DNA from: Candidatus Neoanaerotignum tabaqchaliae
GTDB lineage: Bacteria; Bacillota; Clostridia; Lachnospirales; Anaerotignaceae
Length of the DNA: 5,155 nucleotides
Direction of reading: 5' to 3'
NCBI GenBank assembly: GCA_904420235.1
Contig: CAJFUS010000107.1
Coordinates: 1 to 5,155 of the forward strand
Within the stretch, counting starts at the first letter, position 1, and each line of letters starts with the position of its first letter. The notes beneath the pieces are model-generated. The model saw nothing but the letters and a program-made list of their open reading frames with translations. It ran no database searches and was not told the origin of the DNA. The translations under genes were made by a program, and so were the position numbers. Below, piece by piece: positions 1-4,750 of the stretch.

Positions 1-44
1 ACGCTCATAATGGCGGCGCTTTACCGCCCCAAATCATCTTCGAT

Positions 45-66
45 GATTTTATGCATAAGTCCTTCG
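45..66 (+). repeat. 22-nt direct repeat, copy 1
   Basis: Exact match over 22 nt to 146-167, 101 nt apart. It contains the palindromic ATGCAT. In this copy the sequence after TTCG runs into a T tract (67-72) instead of completing the GGACTTAT arm seen in copy 2, so the last hairpin of the unit is incomplete here. Confidence 0.9.
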
Positions 67-145
67 TTTTTTATATTCGCTGTCGGCTCCGCCGACATGC
101 TCATAATCAATGGCCCCTTCCGGGCCTCATAAAATCGCCTACGTC

Positions 146-167
146 GATTTTATGCATAAGTCCTTCG
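146..167 (+). repeat. 22-nt direct repeat, copy 2
   Basis: Exact copy of 45-66. Here it bridges two complete hairpins: its 5' part is the right arm of the 128-154 stem, and its 3' part is the left arm and loop of the 156-174 stem. Confidence 0.9.
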
Positions 168-273
168 GACTTATTATTGATTATACTATAAATCCCACGA
201 AATTAAAAGTTAATAATAATTGGTTTATCCTAATATTCAACCAACAAATATCATAAAATAATTAAAAAAATAA

Positions 274-280
274 AAGGTGA
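274..280 (+). promoter_or_regulatory. Ribosome-binding site that decides the GH18 start
   Basis: AAGGTGA lies 5 nt upstream of the ATG at 286. The in-frame GTG at 277 sits inside this Shine-Dalgarno sequence and has only A/T-rich sequence without a ribosome-binding site before it, so the ATG is the better start. The leader 175-273 is very AT-rich. No promoter there could be assigned with confidence. Confidence 0.75.
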
Positions 281-285
281 AAAAA

Positions 286-1602
286 ATGTTCGCTCACACA
301 GTTGCTCCAGGCGAAACCCTTATATCCATAGGCAATGAATACGGCCTCAGCCCTCAATACATACAAAACACCAACCTTCTTCCCAACCCCAACAATTTGG
401 TTGTGGGCCAAAACATACTCATAATATACCCCCGCGTAACCCACACCGTCAAAGAGGGCGACTCCCTTCTTTCAATAGCCCAAATGCATTCCATATCGGT
501 TGAGGATATTTTAAGGAACAATCCCGTTCTCTCAATAATTCCGGAAATATACCCCGGCGACGAAATTGTTATAGAATACGACGAAAGCCCTCTTAAAGAG
601 GCCGTTTCAAACGGATACACCTACGGCGGTCTTTCCGGAACCGAGCTAAGGCTTACGCTGCCCTACCTTACATTTGTGTCCCCCTTCACATACGGTGTAA
701 ACTCCGACGGCTCTCTTATAAGGGCCAACGCCGAAAACACGATACTGTCAACCTCATTTTACAGCGCCAAGCCTTTGCTGCACTTATCAACTCTAACCGT
801 AAGCGGTGAATTCAACACAGCCAACGCCACTGTTATACTTAATAACACAGACCTTCAGTATACCTTGGCCCAGAACCTTTTAAACGAAATAAGATACTAC
901 GGATATTCCGGCCTTGACATAGACTTTGAGTTTATAAACCCCTCCGACAGCGAGAATTACGCCAATTTAATCGAGCTGCTTAAAAACTTCCTCAATCCCT
1001 ACGGATATATAGTTATAGCGGCATTGGCGCCCAAAACCTCAGCGGACCAAAGAGGCGTTCTTTACGAGGGCCACAACTACGCCAAAATAGGAGCCGCCGC
1101 CAATCTATCCTTTGTTATGACATACGAGTGGGGATATACCTACGGCCCGCCCATGGCCGTTTCTCCCATAGAAAGCGTTAAAAGAGTTCTTAACTACGCT
1201 GTTACGGAAATCCCCTCCCAAAAAATATTAATGGGAATGCCCACCTACGGCTATAATTGGACACTCCCCTATGTAAGAGGAGGCCCTCCCGCCCAGTCAA
1301 TATCAAACATAGAGGCCATACAAACGGCCCTCCAATACGGCGCTGAAATAAAATATGACGAATACTCCCAGTCTCCCTACTTTTACTACACCGACGAAAA
1401 TAATCTTATGCACGAGGTGTGGTTCGAGGACGCCAAAAGCTCATTGGCTAAGCACCGCCTAATTTATGACTATATGCTGTCGGGCTGCGGATATTGGAAT
1501 TTGGAAAGGCCCTTTCCCCAAAATTGGATGATATTGAACAATATGTATACCATATACAATTACAGTTCCTACAACGTAAGCCGCCTCCTTTACGGAATTT
1601 AG
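286..1602 (+). CDS. LysM-LysM-GH18 glycoside hydrolase, SleL/YaaH-like spore cortex-lytic enzyme
   Basis: Protein of 438 aa. Two LysM peptidoglycan-binding modules lie at about residues 3-47 (HTVAPGETL...) and 52-96 (HTVKEGDSL...). A glycoside hydrolase family 18 barrel fills the rest (about 105-430). The strand-4 signature reads SGLDIDFE, with the general-acid glutamate at E215 and aspartates D211 and D213. A second family motif, MTYEWG (278-283), is followed by GPPMA. There is no signal peptide or membrane segment, and the length is close to SleL and YaaH of Bacillus (about 430 aa). By family knowledge these are N-acetylglucosaminidases acting on muramic-delta-lactam cortex peptidoglycan or its fragments during germination, made in the mother cell and bound to the spore by LysM. 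The first Asp of the classical DxxDxDxE motif is Ser208 here. The gene appears monocistronic: the next plus-strand gene is 708 bp away with its own promoter. No terminator was found after the stop. Other LysM-GH18 spore-coat or wall hydrolases (YdhD-like) are the main alternative. Family assignment is firm; the exact role is inferred. Confidence 0.93.
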   Translation: MFAHTVAPGETLISIGNEYGLSPQYIQNTNLLPNPNNLVVGQNILIIYPRVTHTVKEGDSLLSIAQMHSISVEDILRNNPVLSIIPEIYPGDEIVIEYDESPLKEAVSNGYTYGGLSGTELRLTLPYLTFVSPFTYGVNSDGSLIRANAENTILSTSFYSAKPLLHLSTLTVSGEFNTANATVILNNTDLQYTLAQNLLNEIRYYGYSGLDIDFEFINPSDSENYANLIELLKNFLNPYGYIVIAALAPKTSADQRGVLYEGHNYAKIGAAANLSFVMTYEWGYTYGPPMAVSPIESVKRVLNYAVTEIPSQKILMGMPTYGYNWTLPYVRGGPPAQSISNIEAIQTALQYGAEIKYDEYSQSPYFYYTDENNLMHEVWFEDAKSSLAKHRLIYDYMLSGCGYWNLERPFPQNWMILNNMYTIYNYSSYNVSRLLYGI

Positions 1603-1728
1603 GCATAAAGTGAAATCGAAAATTTAAAATGACATAAAAAATCAAAGAAACAAATCAAAAACCCTAAAAACAGAAAGCGGAAAAACAAATCCCTTCGGCT
1701 AATACATGCACTTGCCTATGCCGGCAGA

Positions 1729-1771
1729 TTCACAGGACGAACCTATAATTTATCACTTCCGCGAACATCGG
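1729..1771 (+). repeat. Degenerate direct repeat family 1, copy A
   Basis: Aligns with 1932-1975 at about 33 of 44 positions with one gap. The best-kept blocks are TTCACAGG, CACTTCCG and AACATCGG. On the opposite strand both copies contain a GCCGATGTT...GGAAGTG core, in which the two copies read PMFAEV and PMFSEV. They could therefore be remnants of a duplicated coding fragment. Confidence 0.6.
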
Positions 1772-1931
1772 CTCTCTGTTTCTCAAATCTCTGCCGAGTT
1801 TTTTCAAAATACTGAATAAACCGAAAGGCGAAAAATCGGAAAAACATAACGGCAAATTAAAAACGGCCAGAACCCAAAACGGGCAAAAGAACCAAGGCCC
1901 GCGGTGAATTATCCCCGCCAACCCTCGACGG

Positions 1932-1975
1932 TTCACAGGTCAGAACCCCTCGTCTACCACTTCCGAAAACATCGG
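1932..1975 (+). repeat. Degenerate direct repeat family 1, copy B
   Basis: Partner of 1729-1771, 203 nt downstream. On the minus strand this copy also contains a small GGTTC/GAACC inverted repeat (1932-1949 region). The minus-strand frame is stopped by TGA shortly after the shared core, so it is not an intact gene. Confidence 0.6.
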
Positions 1976-2019
1976 CCCTTTCATGCGCATCAAAAATGAC
2001 GCGAGTTTAAGGCTATGTA

Positions 2020-2040
2020 TGTTTTATAGCGGCTTTCGCC
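2020..2040 (+). repeat. Degenerate direct repeat family 2, copy 1
   Basis: TGTTTTATAGCGGCTTTCGCC matches 2120-2141 except for a one-base indel and two or so substitutions. The copies are spaced 100 nt apart. Function unknown. Confidence 0.6.
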
Positions 2041-2119
2041 CTTCCATAAGGCCGCCGCCGGCCCGCCATATCGGCTTACTATACTCCGCCTTTTCAACGC
2101 CTGCCAACCGTCGGCTTCC

Positions 2120-2141
2120 TGTTTTATAACCGGCTTTCGTC
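2120..2141 (+). repeat. Degenerate direct repeat family 2, copy 2
   Basis: Partner of 2020-2040, with the core TGTTTTATAACCGGCTTTCG. It lies between the first repeat family and the promoter of the dehydrogenase gene. Confidence 0.6.
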
Positions 2142-2183
2142 ACTGCCTAAATAACCCAGCGTCCTATAATAAAATCTAACCTT

Positions 2184-2208
2184 TCCGCTGCAAAGCCGCT
2201 TTGACGGA
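2184..2208 (+). promoter_or_regulatory. Inverted repeat just upstream of the dehydrogenase promoter
   Basis: TCCG-ctg-CAAAG-ccg-CTTTG-a-CGGA forms an interrupted dyad of 5 plus 4 bp ending 4 nt before the -35 hexamer. The position suits an operator or a remnant hairpin. It lacks a T tract, so it is not an obvious terminator for the distant upstream gene. Regulatory function is an inference from position only. Confidence 0.35.
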
Positions 2209-2212
2209 GCTG

Positions 2213-2241
2213 TTGAAAAAAGCCGAAAAATATGGTATTGT
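2213..2241 (+). promoter_or_regulatory. Sigma-A-type extended -10 promoter for the dehydrogenase gene
   Basis: TTGAAA (2213-2218) is followed after 17 nt by TATTGT (2236-2241), which is preceded by TGG (2233-2235), an extended -10 element. Transcription would begin near 2248, giving a leader of about 60 nt that is AT-rich and has no obvious riboswitch-sized structure. The match to consensus is good for the -35 (5/6) and moderate for the -10 (4/6). Confidence 0.55.
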
Positions 2242-2296
2242 ATATTTAAGTTTAAAATTTTTATAAATTCAAAAAGTTTAAATCAACTTTATAAAC

Positions 2297-2302
2297 GGGA
2301 GG
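2297..2302 (+). promoter_or_regulatory. Strong ribosome-binding site for the dehydrogenase gene
   Basis: GGGAGG lies 8 nt before the ATG at 2311, which fixes the start. Confidence 0.85.
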
Positions 2303-2310
2303 CTTCCGAA

Positions 2311-3051
2311 ATGGAACTTAAAGGAAAAACCGTGCTTATAACAGGTTCCTCAAGGGGTATAGGAAAGGCCATAGCCTTTGCCTTTGCTAAAGAGGGCTGC
2401 AATCTTGTGCTTAACGCTTCCGTAAGCAGCGAGGAGCTTGTAAAAACCCAGGAAGAGCTTAAATCCATGGGCTACTATTCCTATTCCTATCTGGCGGACG
2501 TGTCCGACTATGCCCAGTGCGCCGAAATGTTCGGCACAATATCAACAATATACGGCAATGTGGACATTCTCATCAACAACGCCGGAATATCACATCTTGG
2601 CCTTTTTACCGATATGACCCCCGAAAGCTGGAGCAGAATAATAGACGTTAACCTTAAATCGGTGCTCAACTGCACTCACTTGGCTGTTCCTAAAATGGTA
2701 AACCAAAAATCTGGGGTAATAATAAATATCTCCTCCATTTGGGGAAGCCGAGGCGCCTCCTGCGAGGCTGTATATTCCGCCACAAAGGGAGCCGTAAACT
2801 CATTCACAAAGGCCATGGCTAAAGAGCTGGGCCCCAGCGGTATAAGGGTAAACGCCATATCCTGCGGAGTTATAGACACAAAAATGAACCAGTGCTTTAC
2901 GGAAGAAGAACGAGACGTTTTAACCGACGAGATAGCTCTTAACCGTTTCGGCAGGCCCGATGAGATAGCGTCTTTGGCGGTATTTTTGGCCGGCAAAAAC
3001 TCCTCCTTCATAAGCGGACAGATAATAACCGCCGACGGCTGTATGTATTAA
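2311..3051 (+). CDS. Short-chain dehydrogenase/reductase, FabG-like (SDR family)
   Basis: Protein of 246 aa, the standard length of a classical SDR. It shows the complete NAD(P)-binding Rossmann signature TGSSRGIG (11-18), NNAG (89-92), and the catalytic tetrad N114, S142, Y155 and K159 (YSATK, with Ser 13 residues before Tyr). The C-terminal region has the FISGQ...DG pattern typical of FabG relatives. The usual PG turn after the catalytic helix is CG (Cys185-Gly186), and the C-terminus reads DGCMY where DGG is common. The enzyme would be a cytoplasmic NAD(P)H-dependent carbonyl reductase. Candidates are 3-oxoacyl-ACP reductase or, because of the GVIDTKMN segment, a YmfI-type reductase acting on 5-aminopentanoyl-modified elongation factor P. 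No fatty-acid or efp genes are nearby to decide. The gene has its own promoter, ribosome-binding site and terminators and appears monocistronic. The family is certain; the substrate is unknown. Confidence 0.95.
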   Translation: MELKGKTVLITGSSRGIGKAIAFAFAKEGCNLVLNASVSSEELVKTQEELKSMGYYSYSYLADVSDYAQCAEMFGTISTIYGNVDILINNAGISHLGLFTDMTPESWSRIIDVNLKSVLNCTHLAVPKMVNQKSGVIINISSIWGSRGASCEAVYSATKGAVNSFTKAMAKELGPSGIRVNAISCGVIDTKMNQCFTEEERDVLTDEIALNRFGRPDEIASLAVFLAGKNSSFISGQIITADGCMY

Positions 3052-3062
3052 AAATCTATATT

Positions 3063-3115
3063 CCGGCGCTAAATTTCGGCCCCGCGAAGGCTTTTTAGCG
3101 TCGGTTTTATTTATT
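3063..3115 (+). terminator. Intrinsic terminator of the dehydrogenase gene
   Basis: An 11-bp stem, CCGGCGCTAAA (3063-3073) with TTTAGCGTCGG (3094-3104, one G-U pair in RNA), encloses a 20-nt loop that can itself form a small TTCG/CGAA stem. It is followed by TTTTATTTATT. It starts 12 nt after the stop codon. Confidence 0.85.
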
Positions 3116-3147
3116 GTCCGGTTTAATTAATTTTCTTAGGTTTTCCC

Positions 3148-3171
3148 GCCGCATATTTTGCGGCATTTTTT
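3148..3171 (+). terminator. Second, tandem terminator-like hairpin
   Basis: GCCGCA (3148-3153), loop TATTT, TGCGGC (3159-3164), then A and six T. Oriented for plus-strand transcription, it would back up the first terminator. A related but imperfect sequence (CCCGCCGCATTC...ACGGCG) recurs at about 3483-3505 without the T tract. Confidence 0.7.
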
Positions 3172-3223
3172 ATACCGTTTTTCCACAAAAACATATTTAA
3201 TCTGCCCACATTCCAAAATTCCG

Positions 3224-3275
3224 CTGCTAATTTCTCAGAATCTCCGCTGTTTTTCACCGCCCGCAATTTCAGCTC
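3224..3275 (+). repeat. 52-bp perfect direct repeat, copy 1
   Basis: Identical over all 52 positions to 3776-3827. It starts CTGCTAATTTCTC and ends AATTTCAGCTC. Flanks differ immediately on both sides (G versus T before, A versus G after). It lies 53 nt past the second terminator hairpin. On the minus strand both copies are open in the same frame, reading ELKLRAV...SEKLA, because the 552-bp spacing is a multiple of three. Confidence 0.95.
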
Positions 3276-3775
3276 ACTTTTTGTTTTTTATATCGAACGC
3301 ACAATTTTAAATTCCAATGCCTCTTACTTTTTTATATTGTTTCAATCGCTCATTAAGAATTTTGTCTTCTGTTCCAATTATTTTGCCGTTTTATTATTCC
3401 CTAATGTCTGCCGTCATGCGTCCGTTTTAGAATACCCTGCGGCCTTCGTTTTTGACATATCAAAATCAAGTTGTCAATTCATCCCGCCGCATTCTTTAAC
3501 GGCGTCCTCAAAACCAAATCCCACACCCATTCCATTTACGCCCTTGCTTGTATTTGCGCCCAATTTCCGTATTCCGAAAATTCCCACAAACACACATGCT
3601 TAAAAGTTTCGGCCTACTGTTTCACACACGCCGCCACCGCCGTTTCTGCTGTTTTTTGTTTCACTGCCATTTATACAAACGTCAGCGGCCTTCTTAAACT
3701 CATATTTTCTATTTCTCCGCAAAAGCATTTTTCAACTGCCTCCGTTTCAAAATCCTCCCGACAATTTTTCGTCCT

Positions 3776-3827
3776 CTGCTAATTTCTCAGAATCTCCGCT
3801 GTTTTTCACCGCCCGCAATTTCAGCTC
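3776..3827 (+). repeat. 52-bp perfect direct repeat, copy 2
   Basis: Exact second copy of 3224-3275, 552 bp downstream. Perfect identity inside otherwise degenerate sequence implies either a recent duplication or constraint. Homologous recombination between the copies would delete 552 bp. Confidence 0.95.
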
Positions 3828-4125
3828 GCATTCTAAAATCCCATTTAGGCCTCGTCCGCCGCCTTTTTAAATAACTTCCGTTTTAACATCAAGCTAAAAT
3901 CAACTGTCTTAAAAGCTTATTTAAGTCCTTTCATTCGGATTTTGCCAGCGGACGCTTTCCAAAAAATCAATCTTATCCGTCAAAATGTATTAAGTTAAAG
4001 TGCTTTCCCTTCTGAAATTCCCCTTTTTCAATACCTGCCAAGTTAATCGGATTGTCTTTCTCTGCACCCTCCCATTGTCCGCGGCTTTTTTCGGTTCGTC
4101 CGTTCACTCCGCGCTCGGTTTCGCC

Positions 4126-4686
4126 CTACACAACAGATTTCACAAAAACGCCCTCGCCGCTCCTTTCCTCTTCCATTGCCGCAGCTATTTCGCCGCATAT
4201 CTCCCTAAGGCCCCTGTTAACGCTGGATTCCGACATGTTAAGGGCCGCCGCTATTTGATAATGCTTTTTCCCTCCGGCATACTTCATATCCAAAATATTC
4301 CGCTTTTCCTCATCAAGCATGCCAAGGCATACCTCCATGGCGGCGCAGTCCCTTTCCAGCCTTCCTATTGTGTTTTTTGCCATAATAATCTGGTTTTCGG
4401 TTTCAACTTTCTCCCGCTCCAAGTCTCGGTAAATCCGCTCTATCTCCCTTTCCATAAAGCTCTCCTTCATTCCGCCCGAAACCGTTACCCCGTCATAGGC
4501 CACTCCTTTAATGTCCGTTTCAAAGTGACGCCTGAAATTACAGCCTTCCAAATCCTGTTCAATTTCATTCAGCCTTCGGCAAAGCCCCTCAATACGTCTT
4601 TTATGCGCGTCAACGGCCTTTTTATTTTGATAATATCTTAAAATCTCGTTTTTAATAAGCTTAAAGCTCTCTTTTCTTTCGCCCAT
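4126..4686 (-). CDS. Phage-type transcriptional regulator, RinA/sigma-region-4-like
   Basis: Protein of 186 aa, mostly charged and helical. Residues about 1-50 and 75-125 have coiled-coil character (YQNKKAVDAHKRRIEGL, EIERIYRDLEREKVETE). The middle contains a GVAYDGVTVSGG turn. A C-terminal helix-turn-helix at about 126-165 includes the segment YQIAAALNMSESSVNRGL. By family knowledge this layout is seen in small sigma-70 region 4-like or RinA/ArpU-type proteins of Firmicute phages, which activate late genes and usually sit just before the small terminase gene. The start is set by AAGGAG at 4700-4695, 8 nt before the ATG at 4686; the upstream GTG (4695) and ATG (4692) overlap or crowd that site. 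It lies 64 nt after a phage replication-type gene in the same direction, probably one operon. No terminase follows; the next kilobase is gene-poor. DNA binding and late-gene control are inferred. Confidence 0.85.
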   Translation of the reverse strand: MGERKESFKLIKNEILRYYQNKKAVDAHKRRIEGLCRRLNEIEQDLEGCNFRRHFETDIKGVAYDGVTVSGGMKESFMEREIERIYRDLEREKVETENQIIMAKNTIGRLERDCAAMEVCLGMLDEEKRNILDMKYAGGKKHYQIAAALNMSESSVNRGLREICGEIAAAMEEERSGEGVFVKSVV

Positions 4687-4694
4687 TTTCATCA

Positions 4695-4700
4695 CTCCTT
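4695..4700 (-). promoter_or_regulatory. Ribosome-binding site deciding the regulator start
   Basis: On the minus strand AAGGAG sits 8 nt before ATG (4686-4684). The in-frame GTG at 4695 begins on its last base, and the ATG at 4692 is only 2 nt away, so both are unlikely starts. Confidence 0.75.
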
Positions 4701-4750
4701 ACGCTCTGTTTTTCCCATTAACTTTTCACATTTTTCCTTACTAACATCAC

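Larger units (their letters stand above)
3..175. repeat. Palindromic hairpin-cassette array, two related units
   Basis: The stretch is built almost wholly of short perfect inverted repeats: GGCGG/CCGCC (12-28), AAATCATC/GATGATTT with loop TTC (31-49), TGTCGGC/GCCGACA with loop TCC (81-97), GGCCC/GGGCC (112-126), a 10-bp stem CATAAAATCG/CGATTTTATG (128-154), and ATAAGTCC/GGACTTAT with loop TTC (156-174). The hairpins fall into two units. Each begins with GCTCATAAT (from 3 and from 99), continues with a GC-rich hairpin and then an AT-rich hairpin, and ends in the same 22-nt stretch beginning GATTTTATGCATAAG (45-66 and 146-167). No hairpin is followed by a good T tract in the direction of the next gene, so simple termination does not explain them all. 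The pattern resembles REP/BIME-type or small non-autonomous palindromic repeats; the family is not recognised. The array may continue past the left edge. Confidence 0.75.
1603..2183. other. Gene-free intergenic stretch with degenerate repeats
   Basis: About 0.6 kb without a credible gene. The only reading frame of any length (minus strand, 1730-1936, 68 codons) has no ribosome-binding site and no recognisable domain, and its end overlaps one member of a repeat family. No T-rich terminator follows the upstream gene. The stretch contains two pairs of imperfect direct repeats (1729/1932 and 2020/2120) and the 8-bp palindrome TGCCGGCA at 1719-1726. It reads best as eroded sequence, possibly former mobile or prophage DNA. 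Confidence 0.6.
3172..4125. other. Long gene-poor, strand-asymmetric stretch
   Basis: About 0.95 kb without a convincing gene. The top strand is pyrimidine-rich, as is the top strand over the minus-strand genes that follow, so the purine-rich bottom strand could once have been coding. Bottom-strand frames are short and repeatedly stopped. The best is a 42-codon frame (3600-3728, minus) starting with ATG 10 nt after GGAGG and containing an NGGGG run. Another minus frame ending at 3123 runs through copy 1 of the 52-bp repeat. The top-strand frames of 88, 103 and up to 213 codons here and over the next gene lack ribosome-binding sites and protein-like composition. A CTTAAA/TTTAAG inverted repeat lies at 3908-3925. 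No tRNA or other RNA gene was recognised. It most resembles decayed, possibly prophage, sequence. Confidence 0.6.

Noticed and set aside
1..175. CRISPR array
   Set aside because: Only two copies of a 22-nt repeat about 100 nt apart, and the intervening sequence is itself palindromic and related between units, unlike CRISPR spacers.
180..240. Sporulation sigma-E or sigma-A promoter for the GH18 gene
   Set aside because: TATACTAT (182-189) and TAATAT (231-236) resemble -10 elements, but no matching -35 sits at the right distance, so no assignment was made.
262..620. Minus-strand frames of 60 and 88 codons over the start of the GH18 gene
   Set aside because: Antisense shadows of the LysM-coding region.
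1730..1936. 68-codon minus-strand frame
   Set aside because: No ribosome-binding site, no domain, and it is composed partly of a degenerate repeat; better described as decayed sequence.
2676..3011. 111-codon minus-strand frame
   Set aside because: Entirely antisense to the catalytic half of the dehydrogenase gene, whose motifs are intact.
3337..3782. Two plus-strand open frames of 88 and 103 codons
   Set aside because: They overlap each other in different frames, lack ribosome-binding sites, and have the P/F/S/T/H-rich composition of pyrimidine-rich non-coding sequence.
3224..3827. Prophage attL/attR pair
   Set aside because: The copies enclose only 500 bp without an integrase or other phage gene, and no tRNA gene overlaps either copy.
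4000..4641. 213-codon plus-strand open frame and a 68-codon plus-strand frame at 4052-4258
   Set aside because: Antisense over most of their length to the phage regulator gene; no ribosome-binding site; composition (many F, H, P, S) typical of the reverse complement of a purine-rich coding strand.
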